A DNA stretch of 64,000 nt from an uncultured Corynebacterium sp. (GTDB lineage Bacteria > Actinomycetota > Actinomycetes > Mycobacteriales > Mycobacteriaceae): the NCBI RefSeq assembly GCF_946222835.1, contig NZ_CAMIHD010000002.1:186001-250000 (forward strand), read 5' to 3'. Of the stretch, positions 16,949 to 24,648 are shown one piece after another. Each line of letters opens with the position of its first letter. Positions within the stretch are counted from its first letter, which is position 1. The notes beneath the pieces are model-generated. The model ran no database searches. It worked only from the letters and a program-made list of their open reading frames with translations, and was not told the origin of the DNA. Position numbers and translations under genes: made by a program.

Positions 16949-19021
16949 ATGCAGTTCCGTCGCATCGGCCAGCTTGTGGCCGCCACTACCGTTTCCGCTG
17001 TTGCTCTCTCCGGCGCTCAGGCGGTAGCCCAGGAAAATAAGACCACCATTTCCGTCACCAATATCACCGATATTCACGGTCACTTGGAGGACAAGATTGG
17101 TGACCCAGCAAAGGCTGGCGATGAGATCGGCGTAGCTCGCCTTCAGACCCTCATTAAACAGGTAAATGAGGGTCAGGAATTCAACCTGACCTCCTCGGGC
17201 GATAACGTGGGTGGCTCCGCCTTCGTATCTGCAATTTCTGATGACAAGTACACCCTCGAAGCCCTCAACCAGATGGGCATGAAGGTGTCAGCAGTGGGCA
17301 ACCACGAGTTCGATAAGGGCACCGAGGATCTCACCGAGCGCATTCAGTCGAACTCCACGTACCCCATCCTGGGCGCAAACGTGCTTAAGGATGGCCAACC
17401 CTTGCTCAAGCCTTCTCACGTTGAAGACATGGACGGCGTCAAGGTGGGCTATGTCGGAACCGTGACGGAAAATACCAAGTACAAGGTATCCGCGGCGAAG
17501 ATCCCGGGCGTTACCTTCACGGACCCAGTAAAGGCAACGAATGAAGAGGCCACCCGCCTGAAGGAATCTGGCGAGGCGGACGTCGTCATCGCGCTCTTCC
17601 ACGAGGACGCCCAAGAATATGCCGAAGGCTTCAACAAGGATGTAGATGTGCTCTTCGGCGGCGATACTCACCAGCGCACTAAGGGTGAAATCCCCCGCGA
17701 AGATGCCCTTCCATTGCAGTGGGCGCAGGGTCATGAGTATGGCAAGCTGCTTAACGACGTTGATATTACCTTTGACAAGTCCGCCAAGAAGGTAACCGAC
17801 ATCAAGCTTAGCCAGTACGATGCTACGGATGCTGCCGCTGTTGAGCCGGACGCCGAGATTGCGGCCGTCGTTGAGAAGGCACAGAAGGAAGCCGAGGTAG
17901 AAGGCTCCAAGACTGCAGGCAACGTCAAGCAGGATCTCTTCCGTGGCTCGGACGAAGGCGCAGAGGCTGGCTCCAACCGCGGCGTGGAATCCACCCTCAA
18001 CAACTTCATCGCAGAAGGCCAACGCTATGCCATGAGCAAGCAGGTGGGTGAGGACATTGAGATCGGTGTTATGAACGCCGGGGGTGTGCGCGCCGACCTA
18101 AAGGGCGGCGACGTAACCTACAAGGACATTTTTGAGGTGCAGCCTTTTGGCAACGCCGTGATTACTGCCAAGGTTTCCGGTGAGGAGTTCATCAAGGCCT
18201 TGGAAAACCAGTGGCAGGAGGGAAGCCGTCCACGCCTTGCCATGGGGCTTTCCAATAACGTCCAGGTGGTCTACGACCAGAAGGCCGGCAAGGGCGAGCG
18301 CGTAAAGTCCGTGACTATCAATGGCGAGCCAATTGATCCGAAGAAGGATTACTCCATTGCACTGTCTTCGTTCCTTGCTTCCAGTGACGAAGAAGCCGGC
18401 GGCGATGGTTATTTCAATGCTGGTTCCATCAAGGACAAAAACGATGTGGGCTACATGGACACTCAGGCCATGATTGATTACATCAAGTCGGGTGAGTCTG
18501 AGGTTCGCACCGGCCAGGGTCAAATCGGCGCCCACGTTGAGGGTGACGTGAAACCGGGTGAAGAAATCACCGTCAATCTATCTAGCCTTAATTACTCCAC
18601 CGAGGGCGAACCGATGGCGAAGAAGACGACCGTAAAGCTGGGCGATGCTGAGCAGACCGTCGACATCGACAACGCTGCGCAAGAAGGCGATGCGCAATTT
18701 GGTGAGCGCGGTCGTGCAACGGTAAAGCTCACCGTTCCAAAGAACCTGAGCGGCCAGCAGAACCTCGAAATCACCACTGACGCAGGCACAAAGGCATCGT
18801 TGCCTATCGAGGTAAGCGGCGAGGGCTCCCAGGAGCCGGGTGCTAAGCCCGAGCCGAAGGGTTCATCCTTGTCCTCTAACGGTTCTTCCATGGGCAGCGC
18901 AGTATTTGCTATTGTTGCGGCGCTGGTAGCTGGTGTTGCGGTTGTGGGTATGAACCCGCAGATTCTTCCTGCCCCAGCGCGCAAGATGATTGAGGACCTG
19001 CGCAAGCAATTCCACCTCTAA
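16949..19021 (+). CDS. Secreted, membrane-anchored 5'-nucleotidase / UDP-sugar hydrolase family protein
   Basis: A 690-residue surface enzyme expected to release phosphate from extracellular nucleotides. A Sec signal peptide ends at AVA (residues 25-27). The metallophosphoesterase domain has Asp41 and His43 (TDIHGHL), SGDNVGG near 84, GNHEFDKG near 115 and GGDTHQ near 236. The substrate-binding C-terminal domain has NAGGVRADL and the FEVQPFGN block. A Pro/Ser-rich spacer, one membrane helix (about 648-668) and a basic cytoplasmic tail end the protein; no LPXTG motif is present, so it is membrane-anchored rather than sortase-linked. AT-rich TATAAATTAT at 16907-16916 is a likely -10 region. A clear terminator follows. 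Confidence 0.92.
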   Translation: MQFRRIGQLVAATTVSAVALSGAQAVAQENKTTISVTNITDIHGHLEDKIGDPAKAGDEIGVARLQTLIKQVNEGQEFNLTSSGDNVGGSAFVSAISDDKYTLEALNQMGMKVSAVGNHEFDKGTEDLTERIQSNSTYPILGANVLKDGQPLLKPSHVEDMDGVKVGYVGTVTENTKYKVSAAKIPGVTFTDPVKATNEEATRLKESGEADVVIALFHEDAQEYAEGFNKDVDVLFGGDTHQRTKGEIPREDALPLQWAQGHEYGKLLNDVDITFDKSAKKVTDIKLSQYDATDAAAVEPDAEIAAVVEKAQKEAEVEGSKTAGNVKQDLFRGSDEGAEAGSNRGVESTLNNFIAEGQRYAMSKQVGEDIEIGVMNAGGVRADLKGGDVTYKDIFEVQPFGNAVITAKVSGEEFIKALENQWQEGSRPRLAMGLSNNVQVVYDQKAGKGERVKSVTINGEPIDPKKDYSIALSSFLASSDEEAGGDGYFNAGSIKDKNDVGYMDTQAMIDYIKSGESEVRTGQGQIGAHVEGDVKPGEEITVNLSSLNYSTEGEPMAKKTTVKLGDAEQTVDIDNAAQEGDAQFGERGRATVKLTVPKNLSGQQNLEITTDAGTKASLPIEVSGEGSQEPGAKPEPKGSSLSSNGSSMGSAVFAIVAALVAGVAVVGMNPQILPAPARKMIEDLRKQFHL

Positions 19022-19036
19022 GCTATCACGGCGCTA

Positions 19037-19081
19037 GGCGGAGCGGTTCTTTCTAAACGGGGGAGTATCGCTCCGCCTTTT
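19037..19081 (+). terminator. Rho-independent terminator after the 5'-nucleotidase gene
   Basis: A perfect nine-base stem, GGCGGAGCG at 19037-19045 and CGCTCCGCC at 19069-19077, is followed by four T residues. It starts 15 bases after the stop codon. Confidence 0.85.
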
Positions 19082-19104
19082 CTGTATGCCTTGCAGCAGC
19101 CAGG

Positions 19105-19121
19105 TAACCTAATCAACCGTG
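19105..19121 (+). promoter_or_regulatory. Leaderless promoter of the YetF-like gene
   Basis: TAACCT at 19105-19110 is followed by eight bases and then the GTG start at 19119. This puts the transcription start at or next to the start codon. No ribosome-binding site is present. Confidence 0.55.
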
Positions 19122-19691
19122 GATACTCTAGACCTCTTCCTGCGCGAAATTACCTATCAACTAGGCATTGAATGGCACCGTATCCCCGTTGTCGTATTAG
19201 CCACTTTGGGCATCTATCTATCCTTCATGGTCTTAGTGAAGATATTTGGTTCCAGGGTCCTTACCTCCATGACGGCCTCAGATGCCATCATCATCATTAT
19301 GTTTGGCGCGGTTGCAGGCCGTGTCATTGTGGGTAATCCACCGACCCTGGCCGCCGGCGTAATCGGCTTGACTACCCTGATGGCTCTAGAGGCCGCGTTC
19401 GGTACTATCCGCAAAGTGGTGAAGTGGACTCACTTTCTTGACCGGCGCCCAGTTCTCCTAGTATTTCGCGGGAAAATGGTTGAGAATAACTTGACCCTGG
19501 CGCATATTACTAAGTCAGATATCTATTCTGCTGCCCGCAAAGCAGGCATTAGCCGCATGCAGGACGTACAGATTATGATCCTGGAGCCCACAGGTCATAT
19601 CTCTGTCATCAGGGTCGGGCAAACCATCGACCCAGAGCTTTTTAAAGACCTCGTGGGGTCCGAATACATCGAAGACGCAAAAGACTCTTAG
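19119..19691 (+). CDS. DUF421 / YetF-like membrane protein
   Basis: A 190-residue protein with about three N-terminal membrane helices and a cytoplasmic DUF421 domain. The family pattern is seen in GSRVLTSMTASDAIIIIMFGAVAGR near residues 44-68 (the phrase is spread over helix 2), VLLVFRGKMVENNL, and AARKAGISRMQDVQIMILEPTGHISVI. The molecular role of the family is not settled. Its B. subtilis members are linked to spore and cell-envelope properties. Start GTG at 19119 is supported by the leaderless spacing. Flanked by a 5'-nucleotidase and a convergent small secreted protein. Confidence 0.85.
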   Translation: MDTLDLFLREITYQLGIEWHRIPVVVLATLGIYLSFMVLVKIFGSRVLTSMTASDAIIIIMFGAVAGRVIVGNPPTLAAGVIGLTTLMALEAAFGTIRKVVKWTHFLDRRPVLLVFRGKMVENNLTLAHITKSDIYSAARKAGISRMQDVQIMILEPTGHISVIRVGQTIDPELFKDLVGSEYIEDAKDS

Positions 19692-19757
19692 GGCGCACCT
19701 CACAGCTTGGCCAGGAGCGCAAAGACCATCTGAAGGTTCCCTTTACCCAAGAGCGCA

Positions 19758-19797
19758 CGAAAAAGCCGCTGCATTCCACTAAGGGAAGCAGCGGCTT
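19758..19797 (-). terminator. Rho-independent terminator of the small secreted protein gene
   Basis: A perfect ten-base inverted repeat (19763-19772 and 19788-19797, AAGCCGCTGC and GCAGCGGCTT) can be extended by an inner TTCC/GGAA stem. On the minus strand the stem runs into five T residues. It lies about 25 bases past the stop of the minus-strand gene at 19822 and may also stop read-through from the YetF-like gene. Confidence 0.85.
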
Positions 19798-19821
19798 GAG
19801 AATCGCTATGAAGCGGTGACC

Positions 19822-20154
19822 TTACTTGTTGCCGATAGGCAGGTCGAAGTACTTGTTGGCGAAGGCGAACAGGGTGCCCAGAGCGCCGATAACAGCGGTG
19901 ACGACGCCGATCCAAGCCTTTGCCTCGTCAGCCTTCTGCTTGCTGGTCTTCGGAACCTCGTTGCCATCCTTGTCGGTGGTGGTGTCGGAAGAAAGGTTAC
20001 CGAAGAAGTCGGAGGCGCTGGAGGAGTTGGTCTCGTCGTTCTGGGTAACTGCGCCGTTGTCCTTCTCAGCAGCGGTAGCAACGGTGGTGCCTGCGAAAGC
20101 GACGGACAGAGCGGTTGCGCCAGCAACGAGTGCCTTGCGGGAGAAAAGCTTCAT
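19822..20154 (-). CDS. Small secreted protein with C-terminal hydrophobic helix, unknown function
   Basis: A 110-residue protein. Residues 1-29 form a Sec signal peptide (basic MKLFSRK start, hydrophobic core, ATAA cleavage region). The mature part of about 80 residues is first polar and Asp/Ser/Thr-rich, then Lys-rich, and ends in a roughly 22-residue hydrophobic stretch (AWIGVVTAVIGALGTLFAF) before NKYFDLPIGNK. The start is set by an AGGAAT ribosome site before ATG 20154; an upstream in-frame ATG at 20184 would break the signal peptide. It has its own 17-spaced promoter and a strong terminator, so it is a single-gene unit. The hydrophobic end could insert in a membrane or the mycolate outer layer, but I recognise no family. 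Confidence 0.8.
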   Translation of the reverse strand: MKLFSRKALVAGATALSVAFAGTTVATAAEKDNGAVTQNDETNSSSASDFFGNLSSDTTTDKDGNEVPKTSKQKADEAKAWIGVVTAVIGALGTLFAFANKYFDLPIGNK

Positions 20155-20195
20155 TTTTTGATTCCTAACAAGCTTGGTGTTCAAAGACGATTCAA

Positions 20196-20224
20196 ATACT
20201 AGACAGACTGACAGGCTTCCGCAA
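20196..20224 (-). promoter_or_regulatory. Promoter of the small secreted protein gene
   Basis: On the minus strand TTGCGG (20219-20224) and TAGTAT (20196-20201) are separated by exactly 17 bases. The transcript would begin near 20189, giving a leader of about 35 bases with an AGGAAT ribosome site. Confidence 0.72.
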
Positions 20225-20381
20225 CAGTATTGGCAGGATTTTGTTTACTGGCTGAACTAGCTGGATGCCCGCTGTGTTCTGCGTGTTCACTCTTGTTACC
20301 CATGTGATCTAGGGGACTTTTAGTGCCCTCTTGTTTCTGCAGCTTAAACCTCATAAGTAGGCTCAGCTTAATTTAAGGAAA
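20225..20381. other. Intergenic stretch without recognised content
   Basis: Together with the flanking promoter and hairpins, this is part of a 356-base gene-free stretch between 20155 and 20510. I see no reading frame with coding character and no repeat here beyond AT-rich sequence near 20340-20380. Confidence 0.5.
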
Positions 20382-20438
20382 GAATAGACCCCGGCGCATT
20401 TCTCCACAGTGAAAGTGGGGAATGCCCGGGGCCTATTC
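20382..20438. terminator. Large inverted repeat, probable terminator of the cyclophilin gene
   Basis: GAATAGACCCCGG and onward (20382-20407) pairs with 20415-20438 ending CCGGGGCCTATTC. The stem is about 24 bases long with two or three interruptions around a seven-base loop. On the minus strand it lies about 75 bases after the cyclophilin stop and is followed by TTTCC and an AT-rich run. A second small repeat, CCCCC-GTTAA-GGGGG, lies at 20443-20457. Confidence 0.62.
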
Positions 20439-20510
20439 TCTGCCCCCGTTAAGGGGGTCTGGGTAGTAGTGGGAATAGGGAGGCGTCGTCAAGCAGGGAT
20501 TTTAAAGCCC

Positions 20511-21371
20511 TTAGGCCTTGACGGTTGCCTTCTTGATCTTGACTTCCTTGGCTGGCTTGCCATCTGGCTGGCCGCCTTCGACGCCGTTCTTGGCAATCTT
20601 GTCCATCGTCTCCATACCTTTTTCGGTAATGGTGGCGAAGTAGGTGTAGCTCGGGGCGAGCTCGGAATCGTCGTAGTTGAGGAAGAACTGGGAGCCATTG
20701 GTATCTGGGCCGCTGTTGGCCATGGCAACGGAGCCGCGCGGGTAGATAACGGGGTTCTGAGCGTCCTTCTCATCTACTTCGTCGGTGGGGTATTCATCAG
20801 CGAAGCTAAAGCCAGGACCGCCGGAGCCGGAACCTGTCGGGTCGCCGCATTGCAAAACGTTGATTCCGCTCGAAGTCATACGGTGGCAAACGGTGTCATC
20901 GTAGTAACCGGATTTAGCCAGCTCAGAAATCGCATTGGTGGTACACGGTGCCTTGGCACGGTCCATCTCCATCTCAATGGTGCCCTGATTGGTCTCAAAG
21001 GAGACAGTTACAGTGCCCTTGGTGGAAATGTCCTTGCCCGCTGGCTTCTTCGCGCCGTTGGCATCCTGACCGTTATCTTCGTACGTACAGGTCACGGTAT
21101 CCGGCAGGGCCTTTGCGCGCTTATCTGCGATGGGTTCTGCCTGTGGGGCTTCCTGCGAGGTCTCAGCTGCAGAAGACTCCTCAGCCTGAACGTTCTCATC
21201 GTCATCTTCGCGGGTGGACAGGAAGTAGATGCCGCCCACGAGGGCGAGGATTACTACGAGGGAAGCGGCAACAACGCCTAACGGGCGTGCCTTCTGCTTG
21301 CGTTCGCGGGATTTTAGCTCGCGCTCGAGCTTGCTCAACGCCTCTTCGCCGCGCTTTTGATTATTTGGCAC
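20511..21371 (-). CDS. Membrane-anchored cyclophilin-type peptidyl-prolyl cis-trans isomerase
   Basis: A 286-residue protein. A cytoplasmic basic N-terminus (residues 1-27) is followed by one membrane helix (about 30-50) and an acidic/Glu-Ala-rich linker to about 95. The cyclophilin domain then runs to the end. It shows FETNQGTIEMEMDRAKAPCTTNAISELAKSGYYD-type sequence in pieces, CHRM, the GSGGPGF loop and GSQFFLNY, which hold the conserved catalytic Arg and Gln/Phe. The domain is predicted to lie outside the membrane and to assist folding of exported proteins. In mycobacteria and corynebacteria this gene likewise follows rel. Divergent from tpx. Confidence 0.92.
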   Translation of the reverse strand: MPNNQKRGEEALSKLERELKSRERKQKARPLGVVAASLVVILALVGGIYFLSTREDDDENVQAEESSAAETSQEAPQAEPIADKRAKALPDTVTCTYEDNGQDANGAKKPAGKDISTKGTVTVSFETNQGTIEMEMDRAKAPCTTNAISELAKSGYYDDTVCHRMTSSGINVLQCGDPTGSGSGGPGFSFADEYPTDEVDEKDAQNPVIYPRGSVAMANSGPDTNGSQFFLNYDDSELAPSYTYFATITEKGMETMDKIAKNGVEGGQPDGKPAKEVKIKKATVKA

Positions 21372-21501
21372 CGGGAGTCAACCTTTCTAGCGATTTTCGG
21401 TGGCATGATTCAACCTGACCGAGTTTAGCGGTTCTATACTGCGGAGAAAGTGTTGGCACCGGAATTAGGGCAAGTTAATAGCTTTTCAACTCGATCACAA
21501 G

Positions 21502-21518
21502 TACCCTAGTTTTCCGTG
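21502..21518 (+). promoter_or_regulatory. Leaderless promoter of the thiol peroxidase gene
   Basis: TACCCT at 21502-21507 is followed by eight bases and the GTG start at 21516. No ribosome-binding site precedes the GTG. Confidence 0.55.
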
Positions 21519-22013
21519 GTTGAACCAGATTTTACCGATCCACCAACGCCCACCGTAGGTGACCTTCCCGCAGTGGGAGATCCGCTGCCCGAATTTGAAC
21601 TCATCGGTACCGACCTGAGTCAGATTACCAATGAGACTTTTGCGTGCACGCGCCTTATTATCTCTATCTTTCCCTCTATTGAAACCCCTGCCTGCCAGGA
21701 GCAACTGCGTCGCTTCCATGAACAAGTTTCGCAGCTAGACAATACTAAGCTTCTTTGCGTTTCTCGTGACTTGCCCTTTACTCTCAAGCGCTTTTGTGCG
21801 TCTAAGGGCATTGACGGTGTCATCGCCGCCTCCGCATTTCGATCGGACTTTGGCGAGAAGTTCGGCGTGACCGTACGCGATTCCGTCTTGGAAGGTCTTC
21901 TTGCCCGGTCCGTGGTGGTGGCTGATGAAAACCATAAAATCATCCACACTGAAATGGTGCCAGGCGTTGTTACCCAGCTGGACTATGAAAAGGTATGGGA
22001 CGTATTGCGATAA
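21516..22013 (+). CDS. tpx: Thiol peroxidase (Tpx, atypical 2-Cys peroxiredoxin)
   Basis: A 165-residue peroxiredoxin that reduces hydroperoxides with electrons from thioredoxin. The peroxidatic Cys60 lies in SIETPACQEQLRRF and the resolving Cys94 in SRDLPFTLKRFC; the spacing is that of Tpx. Length and N-terminal GDPLPEFELIG region agree. Two further Cys at 44 and 81 are unusual. GTG start supported by leaderless promoter spacing. Ends in a strong terminator. Divergent from the cyclophilin gene across a 144-base intergenic region. Confidence 0.94.
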   Translation: MVEPDFTDPPTPTVGDLPAVGDPLPEFELIGTDLSQITNETFACTRLIISIFPSIETPACQEQLRRFHEQVSQLDNTKLLCVSRDLPFTLKRFCASKGIDGVIAASAFRSDFGEKFGVTVRDSVLEGLLARSVVVADENHKIIHTEMVPGVVTQLDYEKVWDVLR

Positions 22014-22027
22014 TCATTCCGATGGTT

Positions 22028-22072
22028 CCGGTCTCCGCTCATTGAGAAGATGGGGGAGGCCGGCTCTTTTTT
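22028..22072 (+). terminator. Rho-independent terminator after tpx
   Basis: CCGGTCTCC at 22028-22036 pairs with GGAGGCCGG at 22055-22063 (one G-T pair) and is followed by a T-rich run CTCTTTTTT. It begins 15 bases after the tpx stop. Confidence 0.82.
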
Positions 22073-22083
22073 ATGGCGGCAGC

Positions 22084-22099
22084 TAGGGTGGTGGGTATG
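22084..22099 (+). promoter_or_regulatory. Leaderless promoter of the metallo-hydrolase gene
   Basis: TAGGGT at 22084-22089 is followed by seven bases and then ATG at 22097. This spacing argues that the true start is 22097 and not the ATG at 22073, which sits inside the tpx terminator T-run. Confidence 0.52.
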
Positions 22100-22732
22100 G
22101 AAATCTACGGTTTTACTGCCGGCCCCTTTCACACCAATACTTATGTGATTTCAGAGGGCCGTCGCGCCTTCATTGTTGATCCCGGCATGGATGCGATGGA
22201 AAAAGTCTTAGAACATGACTTTGACTATGAGGCTATCGTGCTTACCCACGGCCACATTGACCACACCCGAGACGCCGGCGCCCTGGCGAAAAAGCTTGAT
22301 ATCCCTGTCTATATTCATCCCGCTGATATATTCATGCTGGATCGTGGCGAAGGTGTTTCGGCGCAAGCGCAAGAGCTTTTCGACGCCGCGCACATGACCC
22401 CCATCGAAACCGTCCGCGAGCTGCGCGATGGGGAAATTCTAGAGCTGCTCAGTCATGAATTCACCCTTAAACACGCGCCTGGGCATTCGCCGGGGTGCGT
22501 CATAATCGTCTCGCAGGACTTTGCACTAACTGGGGATGTGTTATTTGCCGGTGCCATTGGGCGCACTGACCTGCCTCACTCGGACCCCGATGCCATGCAA
22601 AAGTCGCTCGCCGGCCCAGTATGGAGCTTGGCAGACAACCTAGACCTTTTGCCCGGGCACGGCCCCACCACCACGATGCGAAAGGAGAGGGCGACCAATC
22701 CCTTCTTCGCAACATTGAGGGAGGTACTGTAA
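22097..22732 (+). CDS. MBL-fold metallo-hydrolase, glyoxalase II-like
   Basis: A 211-residue metallo-beta-lactamase fold hydrolase. The zinc motif THGHIDH lies at about residues 50-56, followed by HAPGHSPG near 129, LTGDVLFAG near 148, and LLPGHGPTTT near 190, which is the glyoxalase II-like arrangement. In corynebacteria and mycobacteria this gene stands directly before hisS. The substrate is not known; S-acyl thiol esters are the usual guess. Start chosen at 22097, where MEIYGF matches the family start. The stop is followed six bases later by the hisS GTG. Confidence 0.88.
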   Translation: MEIYGFTAGPFHTNTYVISEGRRAFIVDPGMDAMEKVLEHDFDYEAIVLTHGHIDHTRDAGALAKKLDIPVYIHPADIFMLDRGEGVSAQAQELFDAAHMTPIETVRELRDGEILELLSHEFTLKHAPGHSPGCVIIVSQDFALTGDVLFAGAIGRTDLPHSDPDAMQKSLAGPVWSLADNLDLLPGHGPTTTMRKERATNPFFATLREVL

Positions 22733-22737
22733 TAGTC

Positions 22738-24027
22738 GTGAGTAAAAAGAAGCAGTTCCAAGCCCTGTCCGCCCCCAAAGGTGTCCCAGACTATTTCCCG
22801 CCGCAGTCGGCCGCTTTCTATAAGGTGCGCCAGACCATGGTGGAGCAGGCACATCTCTCCGGCTTCCAGCACATTGAGCTGCCTATCTTCGAAGACACTG
22901 CGCTCTTTGCTCGTGGCGTCGGAGAGTCCACCGACGTGGTATCCAAGGAGATGTATACCTTCGCCGATCGAGGCGAGCGCTCCGTGACGTTGCGACCGGA
23001 GGGGACCGCCGGCGTGATGCGCTCGGTCATTGAACACAATCTGGACCGAGGCCAGTTGCCGGTTAAGCTCAACTATTTTGGTCCGTTCTTCCGGTATGAG
23101 CGCCCCCAGGCTGGTCGATACCGTCAGCTGCAGCAGGTAGGCGTAGAGGCTATTGGCGTCGACGATCCTGCGCTAGATGCCGAAGTTATCGCTTTGGCAG
23201 ATCGTTCCTTCCGCGCGCTAGGGCTTAGTGGCTTCCGCCTAGAGCTCACCAGCTTGGGTGATCGCAATTGCCGTCCGGCTTACCGGGAGAAGCTGCAGGA
23301 GTTTCTCTTCAAGCTCGACTTGGATGAAGAGACCCGCCATCGTGCAGAGATTAACCCGCTGCGCGTGCTGGATGATAAGCGTCCAGAGGTACAAGAGCAG
23401 CTTACTGATGCCCCCTTGATGCTTGACCACCTCAATGATGAGTGCCGGGAGCACTTCGAAACCGTCACTGGCATGCTAGATGATATGGGCGTGGCCTACG
23501 AGATTAACCCGCGTATGGTCCGCGGTTTGGATTATTACACCAAGACCTGCTTCGAGTTCGTTCACGATGGCCTTGGTGCGCAGTCCGGAATCGGCGGCGG
23601 TGGCCGCTACGACGGCCTGATGGCCCAGCTGGGCGGTCAAGACCTGTCCGGCATCGGATACGGCTTGGGCGTAGATCGCGCCCTTTTGGCACTGGAGGCA
23701 GAGGGCATCACTCTCGATGGCGTTGATTCCCGCGTGGATGTTTTCGGTGTGGCTTTGGGCTCAGCCGCAAAACGCACCATGACCACTCTTATCAATGACC
23801 TCCGGAAGGCCGGAATTTCGGCGGATATGTCCTTTGGAGACCGTGGACTCAAGGGGGCGATGAAGGGAGCTGACCGCGCCGGCGCACGATTCGCGCTCGT
23901 CCTCGGCGAACAGGAGCTAGAAAACGGCACCGTCGCACTCAAGGACCTAGCCGCTCACGAGCAGCACGACGTCAACGTCGCTGACCTAGTTTCGACCCTT
24001 GCACGGCAAATGCACGACGAGGCTTAA
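22738..24027 (+). CDS. hisS: Histidine-tRNA ligase
   Basis: A 429-residue class II synthetase that charges tRNA-His. Motif 1/2 regions are visible (TLRPEGTAGVMRS and YFGPFFRYERPQAGRYRQ, split). The HisRS-specific VRGLDYYT and IGGGGRYDGLM motifs follow, then a C-terminal anticodon-binding domain. The frame is open far upstream into the preceding gene, but the GTG at 22738 gives the usual KQFQALSAPKGVPDY start, with GAGGGAGG about 13 bases upstream. Sits just after the metallo-hydrolase and may be co-transcribed with it. A terminator follows. Confidence 0.95.
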   Translation: MSKKKQFQALSAPKGVPDYFPPQSAAFYKVRQTMVEQAHLSGFQHIELPIFEDTALFARGVGESTDVVSKEMYTFADRGERSVTLRPEGTAGVMRSVIEHNLDRGQLPVKLNYFGPFFRYERPQAGRYRQLQQVGVEAIGVDDPALDAEVIALADRSFRALGLSGFRLELTSLGDRNCRPAYREKLQEFLFKLDLDEETRHRAEINPLRVLDDKRPEVQEQLTDAPLMLDHLNDECREHFETVTGMLDDMGVAYEINPRMVRGLDYYTKTCFEFVHDGLGAQSGIGGGGRYDGLMAQLGGQDLSGIGYGLGVDRALLALEAEGITLDGVDSRVDVFGVALGSAAKRTMTTLINDLRKAGISADMSFGDRGLKGAMKGADRAGARFALVLGEQELENGTVALKDLAAHEQHDVNVADLVSTLARQMHDEA

Positions 24028-24042
24028 GAATCTTTAGCCGGA

Positions 24043-24075
24043 AGGGCATCGCGCTTAAGTGCGGTGCCCTCTTTT
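24043..24075 (+). terminator. Rho-independent terminator after hisS
   Basis: AGGGCATCGC at 24043-24052 pairs with GCGGTGCCCT at 24061-24070 (one G-T pair) around an eight-base loop and is followed by CTTTT. It overlaps the 3' end of the convergent TetR gene, so that gene's last codons are part of the stem. Confidence 0.8.
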
Positions 24076-24648
24076 AATACCCGCCAAATAGAGATCAATG
24101 ATTCTTTCTTGAATATCCGGCTGGTAAGCCTCGACATCTACCTCGCGGGGGCGAGCCAAGCTCAGCAGGCCCACGATGAACTCGAGGTGGGTGACGCCAG
24201 GGCCAATCTCGCCTTGCTGTTGCCCAAGCTCAATAAACCGCCGTCCATTGCGCTCTAAGAGGTCTCGCTGCGCGGTCAATTCGGGGCTTAAAGAATCTAA
24301 ATCCTGTGGGACAAAGGCGGGAATGAGAGTGTTTAGCCCCATGGTCAGGATATGGGTGGCGTAGGTACGCACGTAGTCCTCCCCAGAGTGCGTGGGATGC
24401 TCGAAGTCCGCGATAAGGCGCTGTTGGAACTTCGCAAACGCTTCTCCCATATACTCCGCACAAGCGCGAATCAAGCTCGCGCGGTTGGGGAAGTTGCGAT
24501 AGACCGTGACCACACTCACCCCGGCTTGAGCGGCTACCTTATCTAGAGCGACATTATCGCCGTGGGTACGAAAGAGCTGACACGCCGCGGCCACAATGAC
24601 TGTGCGGCGGTGAAGGGCATCTGCGCGCATGGAGTCTCTTTTTAGCAT
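24055..24648 (-). CDS. TetR family transcriptional regulator
   Basis: A 197-residue one-component repressor. The N-terminal helix-turn-helix is clear: VALDKVAAQAGVSVVTVYRNFPNR-type sequence near residues 33-56. The C-terminal ligand domain has no recognisable family. The ATG at 24648 overlaps the end of sdaA by seven bases; a second in-frame ATG at 24630 has an AAAGAGA before it. Either way the gene is translationally coupled to L-serine dehydratase, which suggests co-expression and possibly control of sdaA or of its own operon. Targets unknown. Confidence 0.88.
   Translation of the reverse strand: MLKRDSMRADALHRRTVIVAAACQLFRTHGDNVALDKVAAQAGVSVVTVYRNFPNRASLIRACAEYMGEAFAKFQQRLIADFEHPTHSGEDYVRTYATHILTMGLNTLIPAFVPQDLDSLSPELTAQRDLLERNGRRFIELGQQQGEIGPGVTHLEFIVGLLSLARPREVDVEAYQPDIQERIIDLYLAGIKRGHRT

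Noticed and set aside
22621..22737. Upstream extension of hisS
   Set aside because: The frame is open into the metallo-hydrolase gene, but the product of that part is Arg/His-rich shadow sequence and the family start is at 22738.
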